NCBI GenBank assembly: GCA_002633005.1
Contig: NMRA01000185.1
Span: 371,854-435,853 of the forward strand
DNA from: Phoronis australis
Lineage: Eukaryota > Phoronida > Phoronidae
Direction: 5' to 3'
DNA: 64,000 bases
Shown: piece after piece, positions 23,196 to 34,178 of the stretch
Layout of the letters: the number at the start of each line of letters is the position of its first letter
Numbering within the stretch: the stretch's first letter is position 1
Translations under genes and position numbers: made by a program
The notes under the pieces: model-generated
Database searches by the model: none
What the model was told of the DNA's origin: nothing
The model's input: the letters and a program-made list of their open reading frames with translations, nothing else

Positions 23196-26100
23196 ATGTC
23201 CCGTGCGAAAAAACGGGAATTCGTCAAGGTCATCGTACTAGGTGATAGTGGGTGAGTATCATCTCCCGAAAGGACAGCTTAATTAGTCTCAGCTTCAACG
23301 AGGGCATAAAACGCAAATTATAAACGAGGATGTTCGACTACTCAAATTATCTCTCAAACCTTTCCATGAGAAAGAGGTTTCCGTCCCCATTCTGATCATT
23401 CTAGACTGGGTTTCAAGAAAAGTTGGTGTGTTGCATAATCTCGCGAAGACTTGTTTTTCACGATTTTCGATACTGCGCCCGCGTAACGCAACACGTGGGC
23501 AATGACAAGAACTGAGTGTTTCAAAATGCCACCAGGTTTGACCGTGACTCATTGCTACACTGGGCGGCTTTATATCAATCACTGGCGATCTCTCACTCAT
23601 TTTGACCGCCGAAAATAAATCGCTATAGTGACAAGGAAAATGTTGAGACCATTTTGTTAGAGTAACAACTTAGTAAGTTCTTTTGAGGTCATGGTGTGTA
23701 GGCCCAGTACAATTTGAACTGACGTGTGTTACTTGTTTCAAAGCAACATTAAGGAGACAATTAGACCTGAAATTTTGCATTCCTGGGCTTGCGCGATTGT
23801 GTGGTTACCGAAGATTGGCTGTAATCACTAGGCTTATGCATGGTGGCGAGGTTATCGTGACCATCGAAAAATGACCTAACATTGCCATATTTTTCGTGGA
23901 AATTCAAGCCTTATCGTTAGGTTTCTTGACAACTTCGAAGCCTAGCGAAGTGTCCTTTTTTACTGAAAACGAATTTGCTGTTCAGCGGTTCGTAGCCAGT
24001 TGGTTTAATTGAATGAGAGCTTGTTCTGACCGTTAGGAGGTGTTCCGTGAATGATGACACTAACGGGTGAAGTTATTGTGATTATATTACTCGTGCTTCG
24101 ATCGNAATTTCCGGACATGCGCAATCGTTAAATCGATTCGGTTGCAACTCCGCTATTGAATGAGAGCAATCCCTGGTGTTTCGCTTGTTCTGACCGTTAG
24201 GAGGTGTTCCGTGAATGATGACACTAACGGGTGAAGTTATTGTGATATATTACTCGTGCTTCGATCGGTAGCAAAGGATGGCGATATCGCAAGGAGTCTT
24301 ACGCGATCCTCGCCTTTCTCCGAAGAAACATGGTCCACGAATCCCAGTTCTGGTTTATTACTTGTTCAATATTTTCACTTGTGTTTCAGTGTCGGCAAAA
24401 CCTCACTCCTGGAATGTTATGTAAACAAAACGTTCACTGACGAATACAAACCCACTGAGGTCGCAGATTTCTATTCAAAGCAGGACAGTTTGGAAGGCAT
24501 AAGTTTCGATATGCAGGTATTATTCAAGCGTGCATGGAACCAAAAAGAATTTTCAACAGTGTTTGTTCCCCAATATCAATCAAACATTTCATAAACCGAA
24601 TCCACCAAAGTAGGCGAACTCTCTATCCAAATACAGCTCATTTACACCATGGCATCGTGTTTTTCTTGGTTTTGTTGATCATCGAAATAACAGCAGAATG
24701 CAATAAATAATTTTATTTTTTTGTTGTTTTTCATCATAATTCACCTACGAGACTGTGACCCGTGGAACCATGAACTCGAACGCACTTATGGCTTTTCATA
24801 TTAACTTATCCTTCGGTCGAGAGAATTCATTTTGATACTCTTAGTTGATAAAAGAAAGCAAAGTCAAAAAAATAAAATCATGACATGAAAATTTACATAG
24901 ACCCTATATAGGCGAACAAGTGCGTATGGGACTTTTTATAGTCTATTGAACTTATCGTAATAAATGAGAAGAAGTAAATCCATAAAGAGCCTTTCCTTTT
25001 GTCAAGTTGAAAATAATGTACACGTAAGATTCAGATGCAACATGGGCTGTTTCTTCTCACGATCCGACTCCCTAGGATACATGATGTAGTTCTATTCGCA
25101 GTCTTAGGAGAACGAAAAGCATAACTGGCCCTGCGCCTGAGTCATTTTGTCACTCTTCAGGTAACGCTGGGTAAAGAAAAAAGGATACTGGTCCATTTCA
25201 GCTGGAATCATGTAACATTTGGAAAAAAGGTGTCCGACTCATTTCCGGTGGCCTATGGTGACTTTCTGTTTGTGAAAATGGGTTGAACTAGTAAAAGTAC
25301 GTCATCACATTATGCATTTTTAACACAAAAGATCAGTAGCCCCTACCAATTTTTCCATTTTTCGGTCATATCCGCAACACACTTCAGGTCAATATCAGGG
25401 GAAAGAACAAATCTCGTGAGCACTTCGCAATTGTGTCACGTGCAATGTTTTGTCACCGAATACCTGTTCATCGGACATTTTGGCTATCCGCTACGAAATT
25501 TTTCTCAGCAGTCGCTTCACATGAATTAAAGGTTTCGAGGCAGTGGTTCTTAGACTTAGCTATGTTGGGAGCAACGGGAACTCGGAACTCTCCTCGTGTA
25601 TGACGTTTCGTTCCTTGCTACGAAATTCATTATTATTAACGCTAGAATCCAGACTGCGTCACAGATGTCTAATGCAAGTAGCTCACTGCGCAGTGCAACG
25701 TCTGGGTATAGTTCATTAGCTGTCTCGTGACTAGAAAAAATAAAGTAGCCAAAATGGCGTGTTCTCGTTTAAAACACACGATAATATCTCACGTAATCTC
25801 GCAGTTTCTAGCATTACTGAAATCTACCCTGATTGAGTCACGGGCGCTTCTGTCTTCGCAGATGTGGGGGAAGGCGGGAACAGAAAAGTACCAGGCCACT
25901 GAATGCAAATCCTTCTTTTTGGGTGCGGATTGTTGTATGATGGTGTTCGATGTGACGAAGGCTGACACATTCAAAGCACTGGACAGCTGGCGCCATGTGT
26001 TCTTCACTCACGCTGAAACATGGGAGAACTTCCCCGTTGTTGTTATTGGCAACAAGGTTGACTTGACTTACAGAGTCGTCGTTAAAGGTTCTGAAAGAGA

Positions 26101-26956
26101 GGTGGACATGACTTTTATGCTTACGTTGATTTTGTTCTTCGTGGTTTTGAGTAACGGTCTTTCTAAATGCATGTCTAATTATTAAGAGCGGCCGCTGGCT
26201 GGCACTCCGCCGGGTCTATATTGCACTCAAGTCACCAATGTTCTAGCTTGCAACCTGGTTTTCTACGAAGCGGTGCCGAATTCAAAAGGATACTGAACCC
26301 TGTTTTGGCGATTTCAGCCAATCACCTTTGGGACGCCACCATTGTTTTTCTTTGTTGGATATAACAATACATGTTGCACGGATATCGTACCTTGGGCGGA
26401 CATCAGCCGGTTACCGAAACGCTTGTCATTATCTTTATTTTAACAAAGAAAAACAAAGTAAACAATGGATACGCCACTCTATCGATTTCTATGCTACCAG
26501 CTTGCGACGGGACCTCAAACCCATGCAGATTTTTTGTAAAGGTGAGTGATCAAAGCCGGCCGCGTCACGCTATATCAGGCTTACTTGCATCCTCTCAAAA
26601 CAAACAGAGTGTAACCATTACGAGTGCATTTAGCTTAGTGATATCTCGAGAGGAATTGCCTGAAAAATTTCTTTTTACTTGCTGAGCTGTTACGTTTGAC
26701 TAGACTCAATTTTACTATGTTTCAGGTGTCCACCCGTGAGGCACAAGATTGGTGTCGTGGTAACGGTAACATACTATATTTCGAAACTAGTGCTAAGTCG
26801 GATATAAACGTAGAGCAGGCGTTCCAAGCAGTAGCGAAGAGTGTGGTAACACTACAGCGAGAGAAACTGAAGTTAAGAAAGGAAATGGATAATCAGATTA
26901 AACTTACAAATGGACAAGACCAAGATAATAGAAGCTACTCTGTGTGTCAGATCTGA
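23196..26956 (+). CDS. Atypical Rab7/Rab9-like small GTPase with degenerate switch II
   Basis: This gene encodes a Ras-superfamily GTPase closest to Rab7/Rab9, proteins that direct late-endosome traffic. Coding exons are 23196-23251, 24390-24516, 25862-~26077 and 26726-26956, giving about 209 residues. The P-loop GDSGVGKTS (16-24), NKVD (125-128), the Rab7-like GADCCMMVFDVT and TFKALDSWR blocks, and TSAK are all intact. VSTREAQDWC recalls Rab9, while INVEQAFQ recalls Rab7. Switch I reads YKPTEVADF: the Mg-binding Thr41 is kept but the usual IG is replaced. Switch II reads WGKAGTEKYQ where the family has WDTAGQERFQ, so the DxxG Asp (position 64) and the catalytic Gln (position 68) are both lost. 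The C-terminus ends VCQI: it has one Cys at -3 and neither CxC, CC nor a four-residue CaaX box. The exon 3 donor is weak (GTCGTC/GTTAAA near 26075-26086). The start ATG follows an acceptor (TTTTCAG, 23181), so a 5'UTR exon is expected upstream. Confidence 0.85.
24019..24267. repeat. 86-bp direct duplication flanking a single N
   Basis: 24019-24104 and 24183-24267 are identical except for one missing T. The first copy stops exactly at an ambiguous base (24105). This lies in intron 1 of the Rab-like gene. An assembly or haplotype-join artefact is as likely as a real duplication. Confidence 0.8.
25730..25830 (+). repeat. CACGTGCTCTCATTTGAAATG repeat family, copy 2
   Basis: The segment reads GTGTTCTCGTTTAAAACAC, then AATATCTCACGTAATCTCGCAG. 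It ends about 30 bp before the acceptor of exon 3 of the Rab-like gene, so it brings the repeat next to a splice site. Confidence 0.55.
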
Positions 26957-27169
26957 GTTCGCGCTGTGGACGCTTTACATCTTTTTTGGGAAATGGCCTT
27001 GAATTACTTGATCTAATACATGATTTTCTAATGATTTGAATTCTATTGCTTCAAATGATTTTGTCGTTATTTCCATCGTTCGCGAATTGTACATTTTCCT
27101 GATCATACGAAAATACAATAGTTAAACTTTGAGTAAATCGAATATTTTTATAGTGAACTCTGTATCTCA

Positions 27170-27848
27170 AATTATTATGCGCCCACATATTTGTTGTTGA
27201 CGCATTATGCCGTCATCCCTGTTCGTCCGCACGGCGTCCGCTGTTGTATCTCCAAAGCCCCTGGATGGGGCTTTATGAAATTTTACAAAAAAAAAATGTT
27301 CCATTCACAGGTGGGACGATATGAACGCTGGTGTGCCCCTTAAAGACAATTTTACGTTTTACCTCTGTACTGGTCATGATATTTGATAACAGTTATCTAT
27401 CACGAAGCCACCTTCCCATTTTTATGTACCCACATATTTATATGTGGGTGCATATTGCCGTCATCTCTGTATGGGCGTCCGGGCGTCTGGGCGTCCTAGC
27501 GTCCGGCGTCCGCGGCTAGTATCTCCTAAACCACTTACAGGATATTATTGAAATTTGGCAGGTGTGTTCCTATGGGGTTGACGACAGAGGGCGACGAGTT
27601 TTGGACCGACCCGAATTCTGCTGTGCCCCCTAGTGGCAATTTTAATTTTTCACGTTTGCCTTTACCTTCAAAGGTCCTCAACCAATTTTCATGAAATTTG
27701 GCACATAGGCATCTTAATGAGTTGACGCTATCCTCCCGCTTTTGGACAGATTCGAGGAATTTTGCGCCATCTAGTGGCCATTTTTACAATTTTTGAGTTC
27801 GTTGTTTGGCGTCCGACCCTAGCTCTGTCTACCAAACCACTCTAAGGA
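27170..27848 (-). repeat. Inverted relatives of the ~440-bp repeat family
   Basis: Two partial units lie in the opposite orientation to 2280-5760. Both carry the GCGCCCACATAT palindromic boundary (27179 and 27427), the GCGTCCG-rich segment and the CTCF-like words (reverse strand at 27623-27636 and 27764-27777). The large 27849-33821 element is inserted at the end, within the ACCAAACCACTCTAAGGA block. Confidence 0.75.
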
Positions 27849-28425
27849 CAGGCCCGTAGGATGTAGGATGGAAAAAATTATTGGGGGGCACAAACCAATT
27901 TGACTTCGCCAACCAACCCCCTTGCTATCGTCAACCACTCCCCCAACCCCNGGCAATACCGAGGATGCAGCCATCAGGATTTGAGTAACCGTGAACCAAC
28001 AAAGTTTCACGGAGAGTAAGAATGGGTCTAGGGCCAGAGCACTGACGGGTAGTTGGGAGCTGCGTGAAGTAACTATAGCTGGGTTCCAACAGTGGCTTCG
28101 TACCAGTATTCCTCTGCTGTGAGTTGAAGGTCAAGGTTTGTTATATTATGATACAGTTTCGGGGAAAACTTTTATTGGCCATTCTTTGAAGAAAGGTGAG
28201 GTCCCGAGGTGCCTGGTATGAGTGCCTTTGTGGCCGTTTCAGAATCTCTAGATGAAACACAGCCTGTAGTCCAGTTTCTGGTTGCTGGGGGAAATGATAC
28301 AGTGTGTGTCCCAAAAATGTACACACTTCAAGACCTGGAGTTCAAATTCAGTTCCCGCGGGTAACTGAGATTCTATGCAGGCCTACTTCATGGTCACACC
28401 TTATTTTTAATGTGAATGTGTCATT

Positions 28426-28670
28426 CATGCTTGCACCCAGGGGCGGGGGACTCGGGGGGAACGAGCCCCCCTCCCCCTATTTGGAAAAGTGGGCAAAAAG
28501 GTCCGCTTCAACGAAACATAAAGAGAGAGAAAAGTCCACTAAGGCAGGAATTCAGCGTATGCACAATTCATAGCCCTGAAAAAACCCGTATTCTGTCTTT
28601 TTTCTTTAGTAAAAGGTCCACATCCTCAAACATTCGAGCCCCCCCCCCTCCTATGTTTTAGGCTGGGTGC
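28426..28670. mobile_element. Small G/C-run-flanked insertion in unit 1 of the 6-kb element
   Basis: A segment bounded by AGGGGCGGGGGACTCGG on the left and a C-rich run followed by TATGTTTTAGGCTGGG on the right is present in unit 1 and absent at the equivalent point of unit 2 (about 31978). The inner end recalls TTTTAGGCTGG at 2154-2164. Confidence 0.4.
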
Positions 28671-28929
28671 GCGCATACCGCGTGTAGTATGCACGGGAAA
28701 TGCAAGCAGACGATTCAGTTTTGAAGAACAAAAATTCAATACGCAATACTACTGGAAACTTAAAACATCAAGGAAGTGCAAAGAGAACCTTTCCAATTTG
28801 ATGACCAATTAAGTACTTAAACTTCTTTTTCAATCTACGGTTTGTAAACTTAAACCCAGTAATCTAGTTCCTACGCTAATAAGCAATAATTTATTGCCAT
28901 TTGAATTGTGAGAACATTTTGGGACAATT

Positions 28930-29560
28930 TGTAGAGCTGTCCGAAATTCATCAATTTTCTTGAGACTTATTTCAGATAGATAAAACTAGTTTAGTGTACT
29001 TTTATATTTGGGGATCTGATGATATATCTAATTTTCCCAATGTCGGCCTGCAACTAAGTTCATTGAGGCATTGTCATGTCTTACAGGATTAGCTTCTACC
29101 TGTCAAAAAATCACCTCTCATTCAGTCCATTTTCATAGATACATAAACATGTATATCAGAAACCAACAATCAAATTCATGAGCAATGCGTTTACCTTGAT
29201 TTAATGACTTTATTCCTTTTTGATCACCTGTTAGTGAGTTTAAACAACAAATCTTGTACCGAAGACAAAAAGCAACGCATTTATTGTCAATTGAATTGTG
29301 AGTAAATTTTTGGGAAGTGTCCAAATTTCATCAATGTCTTTGAGAGTTATTTTAGACAGGCGAAAAGCGTCCAAGTGCACTTTAATATTTGGGGATCGGA
29401 TTATAGAGTTTTTCCATATTCAGGCTTCAACTTAATTCCCTGAATCGTAATAATTTTTAAAAAGATTAGCTTGTAATTGCTAAAAATCATTTATTAACCT
29501 GTCGGTTTTCGTAGACACACAAACATGTCAATCAGAAACCAACAAATTTCGCAGGCATGC
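28930..29560. repeat. Internal tandem duplication (~370 bp) in unit 1
   Basis: Two stretches share, in order, a TTCATCAAT block, TTTGGGGATC, an AGATTAGCTT-type block and an AACATGT..ATCAGAAACCAACAA end (28940-29170 and 29310-29555). Unit 2 has a single copy (about 32165-32395). Confidence 0.6.
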
Positions 29561-30479
29561 TCACAGATTTTTGACGGGTAACCGGGGGAAAATGGGAGAT
29601 CGGGCATTCACAGTATTTTTGCTCATTTCCGAGGTACCTATAACGGTTCACAAGTTGAACTTGAGCTCAAAAAAGCTGCAATATTTGTTTATTATTGCGA
29701 GTATTTGAGTACACCAATGGTAGCCTCGACAGCAGTGTTTTCCACATGTGGGAATTCCTTAGAAACAACTCACAGTAACCGTCTTCAAAAGAGATACTAT
29801 TCTTGTGATACTAAGGGAAACAGTAACATTATTTTATAACTAACCATCGGAAATAGTCCTTTTGTGTAATTCACAAATAGTGGTCTTCACGTTCTCCAAA
29901 ATTCCACCCTTTCGATGGCGGTCAATTCTATTGTATTTTTCACGTGTTTTGGTTGTTTGGGTGGAATGTCCTCATACTTCTGGGCTGTGCACGAATGTTC
30001 TGTGTTTTTTGATGAATTTGGAATCTCAACTTCTCTCGTGAATACTTGGCAGTTGCGGACTTACATGTATAGAGGGACAAAGGGATTAGTCTCCGAACTG
30101 CTCCACCGAGAGAGGGTCCCGTCTGAAATAGGACACCTTAATTATGAAAGGCTAAACATAATCTAAGCTTGGAAAAGAGTGACAGCTTATTCCACCGCCG
30201 CGTGGTCACAAGACGGTGCAGGAAGTGACCTTCCTCAACATGAAAGTCGGTTACACGATTTCACAAAAAAGCAGGAAACCAAACGTAATCGAGTCCAACT
30301 TTGCGCCCTCTATCTGTGAGTGGACACTTAAGAATTTGTCAATAAGATCATAAAAAGGATGGCCACTTGAATGTCATCAATGGCCACCTTCAAGGGTGGG
30401 GCCCTCAATATGAAAATATCTATATTTTGAAAATCAAGAAATGTGCAGGCAGTTGATGATATCTGTCAAATCATCAATT

Positions 30480-30990
30480 TCTCAAGTGATATGCAGTTTC
30501 GAGAAAAAATAAAGTGAAAGTTGTCTCCGTTATCCCTTGCCAGATAGGGGCACCTGGAAAAATATAGTTTTGTATTCGCAAAATTGTGAATATAAAAATC
30601 CAGTAAATTAGTACGCTCCGCAAAAGCTTCGCTTTACAAATTTTCTCGATTTTTCGAAACATATGATTGATTTCATGCACGTTTTCAAATGTGTTTAGAC
30701 GACCTGTGCTGCAAAAGCAGAGACCCTACCGACGATGTCCTGGCCAGTTCGAGAAAAAAGCGACAGTTGTCTCCGTTATGCCTTCCCAGAGATGGGCCTC
30801 TGGAAAAATGTGGTTTTGCAATCGCAAAATTTGACTTATTGAATTTAAAAAGACAGCAAATTAATACGATCCGCAAAAAAGCTTCGCTTTACATTTGTTT
30901 TCAATTTTTCAAAATATATGCATACGTGCATGTTTTCAAGTGGGTTTAGATGACCTGTGCTGCGAAAGCGGAGACCCCAACAACAGTGTC
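30480..30990. repeat. Internal tandem duplication (~260 bp) in unit 1
   Basis: Two adjacent copies share GTTGTCTCCGTTAT, a GGAAAAATRTRGTTTTG block, CTTCGCTTTACA and GACCTGTGCTGC (30520-30745 and 30765-30990). Unit 2 has one copy (33350-33590). Confidence 0.65.
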
Positions 30991-31302
30991 CTGGCCAGAG
31001 TCCTCAAAAGGTAAACCATGCACTGATACAGAGTTGTTAAATGTTCTCTGGAATTTTGTCTCTTATCCGCATTTAGCAGTCTTTCTTTTCTCGACTCCCC
31101 CGTCCCACGCGTATGTCGGTTGCCACGGTTTAACCCTGACGCCTGAAAAATTTTTGGGGGCCCGTGCCCCCCCGGTCCCCCCGTAAAAAGTATTGGGGAA
31201 GCACAAACCATTTCGACTCCGCCAAACAAATCCCCCCTCGCCCCCCCGTGCTCCCGATGCCACCATACCGAATCTCCCACGTCCGACCTAGGTGGGGGGC
31301 AC

Positions 31303-31458
31303 AGTGGCGGATTTAGGGGTGGCCAAGGAGCCATGGTCCCCCCTAAAATTATCCCAGATTCCATTGGCAGTTCGGGGGTGCGAATTTCTGTCGGGTAAAA
31401 CACTGGCTTATACTCTGCCCTGCCCCCCCCCCAACTCAAAATCCTGGATGCGCCCCTG
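31303..31458 (-). mobile_element. MITE with CAGnGGCGGAT ends, copy B
   Basis: The element starts CAGTGGCGGATTTAGGGG and ends CTGGATGCGCCCCTG. It is the same family as 11101-11257 in the opposite orientation, and is nested inside the second unit of the large 27849-33821 element. Confidence 0.7.
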
Positions 31459-34044
31459 TTACAATCCCGGGGATGAGGCCATCCAGAGTTGAGTAATTGT
31501 GAACAAACACGGAGAGTAACAAAGGGCCTAGGACCAGTACACCGACCGGTAGCGACGAGCTGCCTCAGATCACGTAGGTATAGCTGAAATCTAACTGTGA
31601 AAATACGAAATTCCCGATGAACTAAATCTAGTTGCTGGTCAGCTCCGCTGTGATTCCCTTGAGACAGGCAGCTCTTATCGGCCGTTTTATTGTGATTCAG
31701 TTTCGGGAAACCTTTATTTTATTATGGTCATCCTTTGAATGAGTTTTTTGGAAAAGGTGAGGTCCCGAAGTCCTTGGTATTGTGCCTTTGAGCTGTTTCA
31801 AAATGCCTAGTTGAAACACGACCGGTAGTCCAGTTTCTGGTGGCAGGAGAAAAGGATAGTGTGTCCCAAAAATGTAAACACTTCCTGAACTCCTGGAGTT
31901 CAAATTCACTTCCCGTGGATCACTGAGATCTGGGCGGGCCTACCGCATGATTACATCTTATTTTTAACGTGGGTACGTCAGTCATGACGTGCACGCGAAT
32001 CAGGACAAACGATTCAGTTTTGAAGAATAAAAATTCATTGGTCAATACTGCTCGAAACTAAAAACACCAAGTAAGTGCAAATTAAAGAGAACCTTTTCAA
32101 GCAATGAGTTTGATTTTATGTATTTAAGGATTTTTAAAACTTTTTTTCAATCTACGATTTGTGAGTACGAATTTTATCAATGTCTTTGGAAATTATTTTA
32201 GATATGCAAAAAAAACGTCTATAAGCGTACTTTACTATTTGGGGATCGAATTATCGAGTTTTTCCAAATTCAGGCTGCAATTAAATTCATTGAAACATCA
32301 TCAGTTCTTACAAGATTGGCTTCTAATTGCCAAAAATCATCTATGAATCTATCGATTTTCGTAGATACATAAACAAGTAAATCAGAAACCAGCGAATTTG
32401 TTTTTAAAAACGAGACGTTGTAAGCAATTTCCAGGGGGAATATGGGAGATGGGGCATTCGTATTAAGGTGTATTTTTGCTCATTACAGAGGCACCTATAA
32501 CGGTTCAGGAGGTAAACTAACTCCATTGACAAAAAAACGCTGAATTTTTTGAGTTTTTTGAGTACCCCCTTTCGACATGTACACGGTCATCACAAATAGT
32601 AGCCTACACAGCAGTGTTTTCCACATGTGGGAATTCCTTACAAACAACTCATAGTAACTATCTTCAAAAGAGATACTATTCTTGTGATAATACGGGAAAC
32701 AATTACATTATTTTATAACTAACCATCGGAAATAGTCCTTTTGTGTAATTCACAAATAGTGGTCTTCACGTTCTTCAAAATTCTACTCTTTCAATGGCGG
32801 CAATCCTATTGTATTTTTCGCATTTTTGGTTGTTCGGGTCGAATGGCTGTCCTGTGCACCAATTTTTTTTTTGATGAATTTGGAATCTCAACTTCCATCG
32901 TGAATACTTGGCAGTGTCTAACTTACATGTATAGAGGGACAAACGGCCATTTCCCCCAAACTGCTCCACCGAGAGAGGGTACCGTCGGAAATGCCGGGGA
33001 CACCTTAAGATGAAAGGCTAAACATCAATAAGTTTGGAAAAAAGAGTGACAGTGCATTCCACCGTCGTTTGGTCCCAAAATGATGCAGGGAGTGCCGGAC
33101 CTCCTTCAATATGAAAGCCGGTTTCACGATTTCACAAAAAAAACAGAAAAATAGAGGTAATCGATTCCATCATTGGGCCCTCTCTCGGTGAGCGGCCCCT
33201 TAAGAATTTGTCAATAAAAAAACAAAAAGGGTGATCACTTGAATGTCATCAATGGCCCCTATGAAAATATCTATATTTTCAAATATCAGGAAATGCGCAG
33301 CAATTGATGTTATCTGTTAGGTCATCAATTTTCTCAAGTAATATGCAGTTTCTAGAAAAAAATAAAGTGAAAGTTGTCTCCGTTATCCCTTGGCAGAAAG
33401 GGGCACATGGAAAAATATAGTTTTGTATTCGCAAAACTGTGAATTTAAAAATCCAGTAAATTAGTACACTCCACAAAAGCTTAGCTTACCAAATTTTCTC
33501 GATTTTTCGAAATATATGTATGATTGATTTCGTGCACTTTTTCAAATGTGTTTAGATGACCTGTGCTGCAAAAGCCGAGACCCTACCGACGTTGTCCTGG
33601 CCAGGGTTCTGAAAAGGTAAACCACGCACTGATGCCAAAGCCTTTGTTAAATGTTCTCTTGAAATTTCTCTCTTACCCGTATTTCGCAGTCTTCCTTTTC
33701 TCGATTGTCCCCAACCCCACGCCTATGTCGGTGTCCACGATTTAACCCTGACGCCTGAAAATTTTTTGGGGGGGCCCGTGCCCTCCGGCTCCCCCCACCC
33801 CCCTCGCTTCCTACGGCCCTGCATTGAGTTGCATGGTGACGCTATGGAATCATATAACGGTGAGGCGGTGAGGACCATTACAAAACTGATTTTATGAGAG
33901 TAAAATTTTCATTAGATTTTGTTTTTCAGCCAAATAAGCAGGAAGAAATGCACCCTTAGTTTTTCCTGTATGACCCGCTCCCTCATTTTCAACACAGCAG
34001 AACAAGAAATATTGCACGCCAGGTATCGCTGTCGTCGTGACTTG

Positions 34045-34140
34045 TGACGTCATTCCTAGACGATCGCCATTATTTTGGAATTTTGTTTTGTGAACTACTC
34101 TCAGAAATTATACGATTTGCTAAGGCGGACGTCACATAAT
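34045..34140 (+). promoter_or_regulatory. OTUD5 promoter with CRE and CRE half-site
   Basis: A full palindromic CRE, TGACGTCA, lies at 34045-34052, 127 bp before the OTUD5 ATG. A second CGTCA half-site lies at 34130-34134. A GCCATTATTTTGG stretch close to a YY1-type site lies between them. No clear TATA box is placed for this start. CREB/ATF control is an inference from the motifs. Confidence 0.5.
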
Positions 34141-34178
34141 TATATATTGTTGCCGCAGTTTTATAGTACTAGCTCAAA

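Larger units (their letters stand above)
27849..33821. mobile_element. ~6-kb non-coding element with CAGGSCCGTAGGA ends and two internal tandem units
   Basis: The first bases CAGGCCCGTAGGATG match the reverse complement of the last (CAGGGCCGTAGGAAG) at 13 of 15 positions. Inside are two diverged tandem units, about 27870-31186 and 31187-33821. Each starts near a GGGCACAAACCA word and ends CTGACGCCTGAAAA plus a G/C-rich run. No transposase or other long conserved ORF is seen. hAT-like CAGG termini suggest a non-autonomous DNA transposon, which is an inference. Confidence 0.6.

Noticed and set aside
30936-31439. 167-residue minus-strand frame
   Set aside because: It runs through G/C-rich parts of a non-coding transposon, crosses a nested MITE and shows no domain.
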